Source: Streptomyces sp. AC512_CC834 (GTDB taxonomy: Bacteria; Actinomycetota; Actinomycetes; Streptomycetales; Streptomycetaceae). From it: a stretch of DNA of 64,000 nt. Location: assembly GCF_019049325.1 (NCBI RefSeq), contig NZ_JAGMUO010000113.1, forward strand, positions 42,630-106,629, read 5' to 3'. The position numbers were made by a program, and so were the translations under genes. Positions 45,819-53,656 of this stretch are shown here, piece by piece. Below the pieces are notes generated by a model. That model made no database searches, was not told where the DNA came from, and worked only from the letters and a program-made list of their open reading frames with translations. The stretch's first letter is position 1. The number at the start of each line of letters is the position of its first letter.

Positions 45819-45860
45819 GTGCCCTGGTGCGGACAACCCCCGCGTGCCCTGGTGCGGACA
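45819..45860. repeat. 17-bp direct repeats upstream of the XRE gene
   Basis: GTGCCCTGGTGCGGACA at 45819-45835 and again at 45844-45860 (25-bp period, about 2.4 helical turns). A 9-bp inverted repeat, TCGAAGACC/GGTCTTCGA (45876-45884 and 45903-45911), follows. These could be regulator binding sites. Confidence 0.7.
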
Positions 45861-45981
45861 GCCCGGCGGCGCCATTCGAAGACCTGTTCGAAAACCGGGG
45901 AAGGTCTTCGACGGCCTGAAGTGGCGCCGCTCGACGTGCTGTTGCGAGCAGTGTGCCACGACCGTCCAGAGCGTCACACAG

Positions 45982-46002
45982 CACTCTGCATTTTTCAGAG
46001 TG
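45982..46002. promoter_or_regulatory. Inverted repeat in the XRE/ATPase control region
   Basis: CACTCTG and CAGAGTG separated by CATTTTT (45982-46002), immediately left of the palindrome over the ATPase -35. Possible second operator half-site pair. Confidence 0.45.
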
Positions 46003-46017
46003 ACACTTGCCAAGTGT
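46003..46017. promoter_or_regulatory. Palindromic operator over the ATPase promoter -35
   Basis: ACACTTG-C-CAAGTGT, a perfect 7+7 palindrome covering the -35 (46007-46012). A bound protein would block the promoter; the divergent XRE regulator is the obvious candidate. Confidence 0.6.
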
Positions 46018-46035
46018 TCACGGCGGGGCGATAGT
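46007..46035 (+). promoter_or_regulatory. Promoter of the ATPase gene, leaderless
   Basis: TTGCCA (46007-46012), 17-nt spacer, GATAGT (46030-46035), then 7 nt to the GTG at 46043. Confidence 0.65.
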
Positions 46036-46042
46036 GGCAAGC

Positions 46043-46675
46043 GTGATTCCGTCCGCGCCCTTAGGAACAGACGCCACCGCGGGCTCCCTGGGCCTCGGTG
46101 CCGCCATGGGAGCCGGCTCCTCGGGAGCCGCCGCCGCCGAGCGCCGGTTCCGTTTCGAGCTGGCCGCTCATCCGGGCTCTCCCTCACAGGCCAGACGCCT
46201 GACCCGGGCCCGGCTGAGCGGCTGGTCGGTGTGCGAGGACACCTGTGACACGGCGGCCCTGGTGGTCTCCGAACTGGTGACCAACGCGATCGTGCACACC
46301 GCGAGCAGACACATAGTGTGCGAACTGCACGACATCGACGACCTGGTCCGCATAGCCGTGCGGGACGAGGGCTGCGCCCCCGGCCAGCCCCACCCCACGG
46401 CCGATCAGCAGCCCGAGGACGAGCACGGCAGGGGACTGCTCCTCGTCGACGCCCTGTGCGACGCCTGGGGCGCCCACGAGCACGGTCCCGGACTGCTGGT
46501 CTGGGCCGAGCTGCCGCGCAAGGCCGACGGACCGCGCGACCCGTCGGAGCCCCACAACGACCTGGGCTGGGGAGCCCGCCCGAAGCCCGGCCCCGCGGAC
46601 GACGCGGGGGACGAGGGCGAGGCGGAGGCAAGCCGTCGCGAGGTATTCCGCGGAACGGGGACCGAATGGCTATGA
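46043..46675 (+). CDS. GHKL/HATPase_c domain protein (RsbW-like anti-sigma/serine kinase fold)
   Basis: A 210-residue protein. After an Ala/Gly-rich leader of about 30 residues comes RRFRFELAAHPGSPSQARRLTRARL, then the N-box ALVVSELVTNAIVHT and the G1/G2 motifs VRDEGCAPG and EHGRGLLLVDALCDAWG. This is the single-domain ATPase type that accompanies XRE-DUF397 genes. The C-terminus is a disordered, acidic tail. The GTG at 46043 is picked from the promoter spacing; GTG at 46034 is also in frame. The stop overlaps the next ORF. Confidence 0.85.
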   Translation: MIPSAPLGTDATAGSLGLGAAMGAGSSGAAAAERRFRFELAAHPGSPSQARRLTRARLSGWSVCEDTCDTAALVVSELVTNAIVHTASRHIVCELHDIDDLVRIAVRDEGCAPGQPHPTADQQPEDEHGRGLLLVDALCDAWGAHEHGPGLLVWAELPRKADGPRDPSEPHNDLGWGARPKPGPADDAGDEGEAEASRREVFRGTGTEWL

Positions 46676-47106
46676 GGGCTGCGTCCGGGATCCGGCCGCT
46701 GGGTCTGGACACGATGATCCGCCTCCAGCGCGGACGAACCGCTCCCGGGACGCCCCTGAGGCTGCCCGTGCCGGACGGCATGACGGCGCCGCTGGGCTGC
46801 GACGCGGTGGCGGTGCCCGCCCGGCTCGGTCCCCTCGTACTGCCCCGGCTGCCGCGGGTGGGATGCGTCTACGGCGACGAGGCGCACTGGTGGTGGATCG
46901 TTCCGTCCGACTCCGACTACGCCCTGGAGTGGCCCGCGCCCGCGCGCTACGCCACCGGTGCGGTCATACCCGACAGCCCGGGTCTGCCCGGCCTCATCCA
47001 CCGCTCGGACGGCACGGTCCCCTACACCCCGCCCATTCCGCTGTACCTGGCCCTGTGCCGGCTGACGAACACGACGCCGACCTGGTCGCGCCCGGTGAGC
47101 GCGTAG
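46666..47106 (+). CDS. Conserved hypothetical protein downstream of the ATPase gene
   Basis: A 146-residue soluble protein: MAMRAASGIRPLGLDTMI, then VYGDEAHWWWIVPSDSDYALEWPAPARYATGAVIP and a C-terminal PLYLALCRLTNTTPTWSRP. No catalytic motif is recognised. The WWWIVPSDSD stretch and strong third-position GC bias support a real gene. The ATG at 46666, or 46672 within an ATGA overlap with the ATPase stop, makes it the second gene of that operon, so a shared regulatory role is possible but unproven. Confidence 0.78.
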   Translation: MAMRAASGIRPLGLDTMIRLQRGRTAPGTPLRLPVPDGMTAPLGCDAVAVPARLGPLVLPRLPRVGCVYGDEAHWWWIVPSDSDYALEWPAPARYATGAVIPDSPGLPGLIHRSDGTVPYTPPIPLYLALCRLTNTTPTWSRPVSA

Positions 47107-47151
47107 GCGCCTGCGAGCGACGGCACCGGACCGCGTACCCCTACCGGGGCG

Positions 47152-47340
47152 TCAGGCCGCCGCGCCGCCGACGGCGGCGTCGCCACCGCGCACGACGACC
47201 AGGAACATGTCCGTGGCGAGGTCCATGACGACCTCGGCGGGCAGCCCCTCAAGACGCCGCGCCTGTGCGAACTCCTCCGCCGGCCAGGACCCTCGCGGCC
47301 CGCCGGCGGGAAAGCGTTCGAGCACCGTTCGCCCGTTCAC
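47152..47340 (-). CDS. Small hypothetical protein (62 residues)
   Basis: The GTG at 47340 is preceded by GGAGGTGCGAG. The product MNGRTVLERFPAGGPRG...EVVMDLATDMFLVVVRGGDAAVGGAAA has one amphipathic helix and a short hydrophobic stretch but no recognised domain. Codon bias fits a gene. Function unknown. Confidence 0.55.
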   Translation of the reverse strand: MNGRTVLERFPAGGPRGSWPAEEFAQARRLEGLPAEVVMDLATDMFLVVVRGGDAAVGGAAA

Positions 47341-47495
47341 CTCGCACCTCCATGTAGCGCTGTACTCGTAGAGTTAAACGCCAACCATGGAGCGAACGCC
47401 TCGCGCGGTGATGGTACTGAGACATAGTTGACACCCGTTCACCGCAAAGTGTGAGCCGCGCCTCAGCCGTTCGGCCGCTTTCGCTACGGAGCGTC

Positions 47496-48185
47496 TCAGT
47501 CGTCGTACTCGTCGTGGTGGCGGACTCTCCCGCGGCCCGCGGGCGCGCCGAGAGCCGACGCGCGTCCCTCGGGTTTCTCCCACGGCTCCTGCCGGCCGAG
47601 CGCGGTCAGGTCGAGCAGGCTGGTGGTCGAGCCGAGCCCGTCGAGGCCGCGCTCGTACGTCGAGTAGGTGTGGAAGACCCGGTCGCGGTCCCGCAGGAAG
47701 CAGCTCACCCCCGGCCGCTCGACCAGCTCGCCCTCGTGCTCGACGGTCACCTCGAAGTCGGTGTTGAAGTCGCTCACGTACGACGAGTACCAGGGCAGTG
47801 TCCAGCCCATCCGGGCCTTGAACGGCAGGATCCTCGGATACGGCGCCCGGGAGACGGCCGCGAACGAGGTGCCGCGTGCCCTCAGGTGCGCGAGGTGCCC
47901 GATCTGGTCCAGGAAGGCCGAGCAGCCGGGGCAGCCGGCGTCCCACTCGGGCGCGAACATGAAGTGGTGGACGACGAGCTGGTCGCGGCCCTCGAAGAGG
48001 TCGAGCAGGGTGGCCTTGCCGTCGCCGCCCTCGAACACGTACTCCTTGTCGATCTCCACCATGGGCAGCCCGCGTCTGTCGGCGTTGAGGGCGTCACGCG
48101 CGCGGGTGGCCGCCTTCTCCTTGGCCAGTAAGGCCTCGCGCGCCGCGCGCCAGTCCGCGCGGGTGACGATCTCGGGCAGCGACAT
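47496..48185 (-). CDS. DUF899-family thioredoxin-like protein
   Basis: A 229-residue protein of the DUF899 group with a thioredoxin-like fold: LPEIVTRADWRAAREALLAKEK, LVVHHFMFAPEWDAGCPGCSAFLDQIGHL containing a CPGC pair, and WYSSYVSDFNTDFEV, then VSCFLRDRDRVFHTYSTYERGLD. The CxxC motif suggests redox activity, but the family's function is not established. The acidic/basic tail RVRHHDEYDD ends the protein. Lies 141 nt downstream of the amidohydrolase gene on the same strand. Confidence 0.87.
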   Translation of the reverse strand: MSLPEIVTRADWRAAREALLAKEKAATRARDALNADRRGLPMVEIDKEYVFEGGDGKATLLDLFEGRDQLVVHHFMFAPEWDAGCPGCSAFLDQIGHLAHLRARGTSFAAVSRAPYPRILPFKARMGWTLPWYSSYVSDFNTDFEVTVEHEGELVERPGVSCFLRDRDRVFHTYSTYERGLDGLGSTTSLLDLTALGRQEPWEKPEGRASALGAPAGRGRVRHHDEYDD

Positions 48186-48326
48186 GGCTCCAGCCTCCTG
48201 TGCGACGTGCTTCGGTCCGAGGACCCGACGGTCCGTCGGGGTGGTGACCGAAGGCCGCAGCGGAACTCATCGCTGCCCGGCAGGATTCTTTTCCGCAGGG
48301 TGCCGAATCGCCGTTGAGCCGGTCTT

Positions 48327-49691
48327 TCAGGTGTCGTACTCCTGGACGCGCCGGCCGTGCCCGCGGTCGGTCAGGGCGGGCAGCCGCTCCCCCAGTTCCC
48401 GCGCCACCTCGGCCACGTCGACGGTGAGCAGTTCGCGGTCCCGCATGAGGACGCGCCCGTCGACGATCGTCGTGCGCACGTCGGCGGAGCGCGCGCTGTG
48501 CACCAGGGTGGCGGCGAGGTCGTGCACGGGCTGGGTGTGCGGACCTGTGAGGTCGACCAGGACGAGGTCCGCCCGCCGCCCCGGCGCGATACGGCCGACG
48601 GTGTCCCCGAGCCCGACCGCGTGGGCGCTCTGCACGGTGGCGTGGTGGAGGGCCTGACGGGAGGTCAGCCAGCGGGGGTCGTTCTCGGTGGACTTCTGGA
48701 TCAGGGACGTGAGCGCCATCGACTCCCACACGTCGAGGGAGTTGTTGGAGGCGGCGCCGTCGGTGGCGAGCCCCACGGGGACGCCGATGTCGCGCAGGGC
48801 GCGCACGGGTGTCGTGGTGGGCCAGGCGAACTTGAGGTAGCCGCGGGGCGCGGTCGCCACCGCCGTACGGCCGCCCGCGCGCGCGAGGAGCGGCAGGTCG
48901 CCCTCGGTGATGCCGGTGCCGTGGGCGATGAGTACATCGGTGTCGAGGATGCCGGTGCGTTCCAGGACCTCGATGGGGGTGACCCCGTGCCGGGCGAGGC
49001 TCGTGTCGGTCTGGTCGCGGTTCTCGGCGGCGTGCAGGTGCACGGGCAGGTCGTGGGCGCGGGCGAGTTCCGCGGTGGCGGCGAGGTCGGCGTCGGCCAC
49101 CGTGTAGGGGGCGTGCGGGGCGAGGGCGGTGGTGATCCGGCCACCGGCCCCGTCACGGCGCCGCAGGGCGAACTCCAGTGACGCCGCCAGACCTTCGGGC
49201 CCCTGCGAGGAGAAGTACGCCTGTCCCAACTGCGCCCGCATCCCGCACTGGGTGACGACCGCGGCCACGGCGTCCATGTGGAAGTAGCTGTCCGCGAAGG
49301 TCGTGACCCCCGCGCGGATCATCTCGGCGCAGGCCAGTCGGGCGCCCAGGATCACGTCCCGTACCGTGAGGTTGGACTCGACGGGCCAGACGACGTCGTT
49401 GAACCACTCCTCGGTGGGCAGATCCTCGGCGAGACCGCGCAGCGCGACCATCGGCGTGTGCGTGTGGCAGTTGATCAGGCCGGGGAGGGCGACCTGGCCC
49501 CGGGCGTCGATGCGGTCGGCGGCGGCCAGGCCGTCCACGGCCGCGGCGGTCGTCACGGATTCGACGACCCCGTCCCGTACGACGACGGCGGCGTCCTCCC
49601 GGAAGCCGATCTCTTCCCGGTCGTCGTGCACGAGGACGGTGCAGCCGGTGATGACGAGATCCGCGGGCTTCCCGTGCGAAGAAGGCGTCAT
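48327..49691 (-). CDS. Amidohydrolase of the TrzN/SsnA/MTA-SAH deaminase-like group
   Basis: A 454-residue metal-dependent amidohydrolase. Metal ligands are in NCHTHTP (HxH, near residue 69), HLHAAEN, AHGTGI and ATDGAASNNSLD. The composite beta-sandwich ends are TVLVHDDREEIGFRED and GRIAPGRRADLVLVDL. Members deaminate or dechlorinate nucleobase-like rings; the exact substrate cannot be read from sequence. The ATG at 49691 is chosen over an upstream frame because TACGTT lies 6 nt before it. Confidence 0.88.
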   Translation of the reverse strand: MTPSSHGKPADLVITGCTVLVHDDREEIGFREDAAVVVRDGVVESVTTAAAVDGLAAADRIDARGQVALPGLINCHTHTPMVALRGLAEDLPTEEWFNDVVWPVESNLTVRDVILGARLACAEMIRAGVTTFADSYFHMDAVAAVVTQCGMRAQLGQAYFSSQGPEGLAASLEFALRRRDGAGGRITTALAPHAPYTVADADLAATAELARAHDLPVHLHAAENRDQTDTSLARHGVTPIEVLERTGILDTDVLIAHGTGITEGDLPLLARAGGRTAVATAPRGYLKFAWPTTTPVRALRDIGVPVGLATDGAASNNSLDVWESMALTSLIQKSTENDPRWLTSRQALHHATVQSAHAVGLGDTVGRIAPGRRADLVLVDLTGPHTQPVHDLAATLVHSARSADVRTTIVDGRVLMRDRELLTVDVAEVARELGERLPALTDRGHGRRVQEYDT

Positions 49692-49697
49692 CACGCC

Positions 49698-49703
49698 AAC
49701 GTA
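49698..49703 (-). promoter_or_regulatory. -10 element of a leaderless promoter (amidohydrolase)
   Basis: Minus strand TACGTT, exactly 6 nt before the ATG at 49691. Confidence 0.5.
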
Positions 49704-49744
49704 CGGGGCGGGCGACGCTGCGGCACCCGGTCCGGCGCGGACGC

Positions 49745-51634
49745 TCACCCCGCGAGCGGCAGTTCGGGGCCGTGCCGGCCCACGCGTCCGCGGCGCTCGG
49801 CGAGTTCGTCCCGCAGGGCGGCGAGCCGTTCGGTGTGGCGCGGGGTGAGCCGGCCGGTGTCGTCGAGGTGCACGGCGCAGGCGGTGATGGTGTCGACGAG
49901 CCGTTCGAGGACCGCGGCGACCTCGTCCGAGCCCGCGGAGTGCCGGGCGAGGGCGGGCAGTTCGGCGGCGGCCCGGGAGCCGGCGGCACGGGCCTGAGCG
50001 AGCGTGCGGTAGGCCTCACGGCGCAGCGTCCACCGGGCGGTCCGGTCGTCGGACTCGCTCAGTACGTGCGCGAGGTAGGCGTGCGCGGCGGAGTCGGCGG
50101 CGTCGATGCCGGCCCGGATGCCGGCACCCCGCCGCCCCGGCATCGGCAGGTGCCCGACGACCAGCACGATCGCGCAGGCCAGCAGCGTCTCCCCGATGCG
50201 GCCGGCGGAGGCCTGGGGTTCGCCGCCCACCATGACCAGGGCGAGGACGAGGACGGTGACGACGGTGGTCTGGGCGGCGAAGTGCCGGGCGGCGACCGGC
50301 ACCAGGGCCCCGCAGACCGCGATGAGCGCGACAAGTCCCCCGGGCCGGGGCAGCACGGCCGCGAACCCGGCGAACAGCAGCGCCCCGAGGACGGTCCCCG
50401 CCGCCCGGCACAGCACCCGGGACACGAGCGGGCCGAGGTCGGGCTTGACGAGGAAGACGGCGGTGGCGGGCAGCCAGTACCAGTGCTGGTGCGACCCGTG
50501 CCACTGGCCGTGGTGCAGCGCCTGGGCGACGGCGGCGCTCGCCCCGAAGCACAGCCCGACCCGCATCCCGTACTCCCTCCCGCCGGCCCCGAGGACGGCG
50601 CGGGCCAGGGTGCGGGGCGACCGCCTGCGGGTGTGCAGGTCCTGTCCGCCGCCCCGGTCGAAGGCCTCGGCGGCGTGCAGCAGGGCGTCGTCCAGGGCGC
50701 GCAGGGCGGGTTCGGTGCGGCTGGGCGCGGGCAGCGGGCCGGCGGGGGCGTTGCCGCGGACGGCCGCCGCAAGCCGCCGGGGTCCTTCGGCGGCTCGGGC
50801 GGGCACGGCCTGCCCCGCCCAGGCGAGCGCGGTCGCCGCCTCGCCCAGGGGCAGTGCCGCGGCGTACTGGGCGTGCAGCCGCCGTTCGGCCGCGGTGGAG
50901 GCACGGCGCCGCAGCCGGGGTCCGGCGAGCGCGTCCTGCGCGTGGTCGAGCGCGGCGGTGAGCGCGGCCCGGCGGGCCACGGCGTGCTCCGTGCCGACCG
51001 CGTCGAGGAGCGTGGCGACGGCCTCGTAAACGTCGGCGACGGCCGCCCGCTCCCCGTCGAAGCGGTAGTCGAGACGGAGATCGAGCCGCAGTTCGCCGCT
51101 GAGGGAACCGGGAGTGGGCAGGACCAGCCGCAGCGCGAGCAGCCATCCGGCACCGGCGAGAAAGGCCAGCATGCTCTGCCACCCGGGGTCGGGCAGCGGC
51201 ATCCCCGCGCCCACGGCACCTCCGACCAGCAACTGCGTCCCGGTCGCGGACGCCACCGGCCCGACCGCACTGACACCTCCGGCGACCAGCCCGAGCCCGG
51301 TCAGCACCAGGGTCAGCGCGACGGCTCCCAGGTGCTGCCCGGCGTACGTCCCGACGAGCAGCCCGGCCGCTCCCGCGAGCGCGGGGACGCCGATCCGTCG
51401 CACGGAGGTACGCCGGCTGCCCGGCCGGTCGTTGATGCCGGCCAGCATGGCGGCGACGGCGGCGACGACTCCCAGGGAGGCCCGGTCGGCGAGCAGGGCG
51501 GCGAGCAGCAGCGGTCCGCCGGCCAGCGCACCCCGCGTCACCGCGCTCCAGGGCACGGGACCGCGCTGGGCGCTCAGGGGGTGCGCGAGCCAGGGCGGAA
51601 GCGCTTGGGCGGCGCGGCGAGCGGTACGGAACAC
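49745..51634 (-). CDS. FUSC-family (aromatic acid exporter-like) membrane protein
   Basis: A 629-residue inner-membrane protein with two blocks of hydrophobic segments (about residues 30-180 and 370-510) and cytoplasmic helical domains, the FUSC/YccS/ArAE architecture. The second block contains HQHWYWLPATAVFLVKPDLGPLVSRVLCRAAGTVLGALL, the best-conserved part of the family. It probably exports or tolerates small organic acids. The GTG at 51634 with AGGAG upstream is preferred; the frame is open to 51814. From 51635 to 51976 there is no convincing gene, only 9-bp repeats at 51902-51928. Confidence 0.85.
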   Translation of the reverse strand: MFRTARRAAQALPPWLAHPLSAQRGPVPWSAVTRGALAGGPLLLAALLADRASLGVVAAVAAMLAGINDRPGSRRTSVRRIGVPALAGAAGLLVGTYAGQHLGAVALTLVLTGLGLVAGGVSAVGPVASATGTQLLVGGAVGAGMPLPDPGWQSMLAFLAGAGWLLALRLVLPTPGSLSGELRLDLRLDYRFDGERAAVADVYEAVATLLDAVGTEHAVARRAALTAALDHAQDALAGPRLRRRASTAAERRLHAQYAAALPLGEAATALAWAGQAVPARAAEGPRRLAAAVRGNAPAGPLPAPSRTEPALRALDDALLHAAEAFDRGGGQDLHTRRRSPRTLARAVLGAGGREYGMRVGLCFGASAAVAQALHHGQWHGSHQHWYWLPATAVFLVKPDLGPLVSRVLCRAAGTVLGALLFAGFAAVLPRPGGLVALIAVCGALVPVAARHFAAQTTVVTVLVLALVMVGGEPQASAGRIGETLLACAIVLVVGHLPMPGRRGAGIRAGIDAADSAAHAYLAHVLSESDDRTARWTLRREAYRTLAQARAAGSRAAAELPALARHSAGSDEVAAVLERLVDTITACAVHLDDTGRLTPRHTERLAALRDELAERRGRVGRHGPELPLAG

Positions 51635-51901
51635 GGGGTGCGGGGCTCCTGTCGTCCGGTCGAGGGCGGGGGCGAGCCTTCGGACGACGGTGGCCGGGCT
51701 TGGGTGCGTGGTTTCAACGATAGGGGAGCCACCGGGGCGAGCGGGAACGTGCGTGTTTCGCGGAGGTGACGGTCCGCGGGAGGAGCGGCCGGCGTCGGAT
51801 GTCGGCTCTGCCACGATGCGGGCCCTGGGGCGGGTGCCAGGGCCGGACCGGTGGCTCAGATCGCCACGCTCGTTTTCCTCGTCAAGCCCGACCTCGACCC
51901 G

Positions 51902-51928
51902 TGGATCAACTGGATCAACTGGATCAAC
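51902..51928. repeat. Three tandem TGGATCAAC units
   Basis: Perfect 9-bp repeats at 51902, 51911 and 51920 in the gap between the FUSC gene and the nucleotidyltransferase. In one plus frame they encode WINWINWIN with coding-like third positions, but no complete gene is evident. Confidence 0.8.
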
Positions 51929-51976
51929 ACGAACGAGCGGGCGGACTTCACCGCTTGTCCGCGCACCGCAACCGCC

Positions 51977-52750
51977 TCACTGCGGGACGCCATGTACGGC
52001 TCGGCCGAGCAGCGTCTCACAGTCCCCGATCGCCCGTGCCAGGCTCTCCGTATCCGGCGTCAGGCCCGCCACCAATGCGTCGACCGCGCGCAGCCCGGCC
52101 CGCCGGACCAGCCCCTTCTCGTTGGTGACCCACTCCCCGCGGGCCGCCAGCACCGCGTGTGCCGTCTGGGTCGCGGCGAGGGCGATCGCGCCGGCGACCT
52201 GGGTGAGGGCGCCCCTGGGTGCGTGGCCCGCCTTGGCGTAGGCGAGGGTGGCCGTGGCCGCGCCGTACCAGCGTTCCGGAGCGGTCGCGCGCAGGGCCTG
52301 CGGGTGGGCGGGGCGGGGCAGTTCGCCGCGCAGCACCTCGTTGATGGCCAGTTCCGCGACGAGAAGATACGTCGGGATGCCCGCCAGGTGGAACATCAGC
52401 GGCTCGACGCCGAAGCGGCCGGCCTCCGCCTCCGTCACCTCGTGCTCGACGACGTCGAGGTCGCGGTAGTGCACGTCGACCCGGCGCTCGTCGATCGTCA
52501 GCCAGGCGCCCCCGTTGAAGACCCCGCCGCCCCACGCGCCGATCTCCGAGACCTCCCCCGCCCAGCCGAGGGCGCGCAGGTCTTCCGGGTCGAAGGCGCC
52601 CCGGTAGTAGACCGCCAGGTCCCAGTCGCTGTCCGGTCCGTGGGTGCCCTGGGCCCGGGAGCCGCCGAGGGTGACCGCCCGGACGGTGGGCAGGGCGGCG
52701 AGCCGGGTGGCGGTCGTGTCGAGGAAGGCCTGGTCCGTGCGGGTGGGCAC
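51977..52750 (-). CDS. Nucleotidyltransferase-domain protein (Pol beta fold)
   Basis: A 257-residue protein with the nucleotidyltransferase signature VTLGGSRAQGTHGPDSDWDLAVYY near residue 29, including the two catalytic Asp (DSDWD), and a third acidic strand RRVDVHYRDLD. The C-terminal half is helical, as in kanamycin-nucleotidyltransferase-like proteins. Similar proteins modify small molecules or proteins, or act as toxins of HEPN/MNT pairs; no partner gene is adjacent. The GTG at 52750 follows AGGAG. Confidence 0.87.
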   Translation of the reverse strand: MPTRTDQAFLDTTATRLAALPTVRAVTLGGSRAQGTHGPDSDWDLAVYYRGAFDPEDLRALGWAGEVSEIGAWGGGVFNGGAWLTIDERRVDVHYRDLDVVEHEVTEAEAGRFGVEPLMFHLAGIPTYLLVAELAINEVLRGELPRPAHPQALRATAPERWYGAATATLAYAKAGHAPRGALTQVAGAIALAATQTAHAVLAARGEWVTNEKGLVRRAGLRAVDALVAGLTPDTESLARAIGDCETLLGRAVHGVPQ

Positions 52751-52935
52751 TGCTGCGGGCTCCTGACGATGAGGGCGGGACGGGGAGTGAGAGCGGGCGG
52801 GGAGGCGACGGGGACGCCCCGCGCCCCCGGAAGCCTAGGCGGCCGGGGGTGCGGGTCGCGAGGGAAATTCGGGTGCGCCGGGCGGGCGGAGAACGGACGA
52901 TCGGGGGGTTGTCCGTCCGTCTTCAAGGAGCCCTC

Positions 52936-53349
52936 GTGATTCAGCGCGTCACCGTGCCCGGTCTGTTCCCGCCGCCCACCTACTCCCACGCCTCCGTCGT
53001 CGAGGCCGGGACGAGGCTCGCCTTCCTGGCCGGGTCCGTACCGCTGGACGCGGAGGGGAAGCTGGTCGGTGAGGGCGACCACGTCCGGCAGGCCGAGCAG
53101 GTGATCGCGAACCTCACCGAGCAGTTGCGTGCCGTCGGGAGCGGCCTGGAGCACGTGCTGTCGACCGACGTGTACGTCGTGAGCACCGAGACGGCCGCGC
53201 TGTCCGCCGTCTGGGACGTCGTCGAGGCCTCGGGCCTCAGTGCAGGTCCGCACTCCTCGACGCTGCTCGGGGTGAGCTGCCTCGGCTATCCGGGGCAACT
53301 GGTGGAGATCACGGCGACCGCGGTCGTGCCGGACGAGAGCCGTCCGTGA
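52936..53349 (+). CDS. RidA/YjgF-family enamine/imine deaminase
   Basis: A 137-residue RidA-type protein. It has GTRLAFLAGSVPLDAEGKLVGEGDHVRQAEQVIANL, AVGSGLEHVLSTDVYVV and HSSTLLGVSCLGYPGQLVEITATAVVP. The usual catalytic Arg position near the C-terminus is replaced by a Cys/Gly-containing stretch (GVSCLGYPGQ), so deaminase activity is not certain. The GTG at 52936 follows AAGGAG. The stop overlaps the next reading frame as GTGA. Confidence 0.85.
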   Translation: MIQRVTVPGLFPPPTYSHASVVEAGTRLAFLAGSVPLDAEGKLVGEGDHVRQAEQVIANLTEQLRAVGSGLEHVLSTDVYVVSTETAALSAVWDVVEASGLSAGPHSSTLLGVSCLGYPGQLVEITATAVVPDESRP

Positions 53350-53630
53350 GACGGGAGGCGGGCGTCGAGGCAGTCGCCGCGGCGGGCGGCGAGGCGGTCG
53401 TCCTGCGGCGCGCCTCCGGCGCCGACGCGCGTGCGGGCGCCGACGTCTGGCTGCGCTCCTTCGCCGTCGCACTGCCGACCGTGGCCCGGCCCCGCACCGA
53501 CGCGGAGGTCCGGGAGTACTTCCGGCACGTGCTGGTGCCCCGGCACGGTTTCACGGCCGTGGAGTGGTCGGACGGCGCCCGCAACGAGGAGCGGGAGCCG
53601 GATGTGCGCTACGTGTGGCGGCCCCAGTAG
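53346..53630 (+). pseudogene. GNAT acetyltransferase remnant with an in-frame core deletion
   Basis: A 94-codon frame starting with GTG at 53346 (overlapping the RidA stop). The first part, VVLRRASGADARAGADVWLRSFAVALPTV...VREYFRHVLVP, is the N-terminal third of a GNAT acetyltransferase. It is joined directly to RHGFTAVEWSDGARNEEREPDVRYVWRP, the typical GNAT C-terminal end. The acetyl-CoA-binding core (about 60-70 residues, with the Q/RxxGxG/A loop) is missing. The junction lies between two CCGGCACG copies (53521 and 53539). Probably non-functional as an acetyltransferase, although the frame is still open. Confidence 0.75.
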
Positions 53631-53656
53631 TGCTTCGCTCCTTGGGTGAGCGGGCG

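Noticed and set aside
44916..46781. A 621-codon frame that would extend the XRE regulator far upstream
   Set aside because: The extension covers the divergent ATPase gene and the operator region. The GTG at 45776 with AGGAGG gives a normal-length regulator.
49772..51769. Open frame of 665 codons on the plus strand opposite the FUSC gene
   Set aside because: Antisense shadow rich in Gly/Arg/Gln; the minus-strand protein has clear membrane segments and family motifs.
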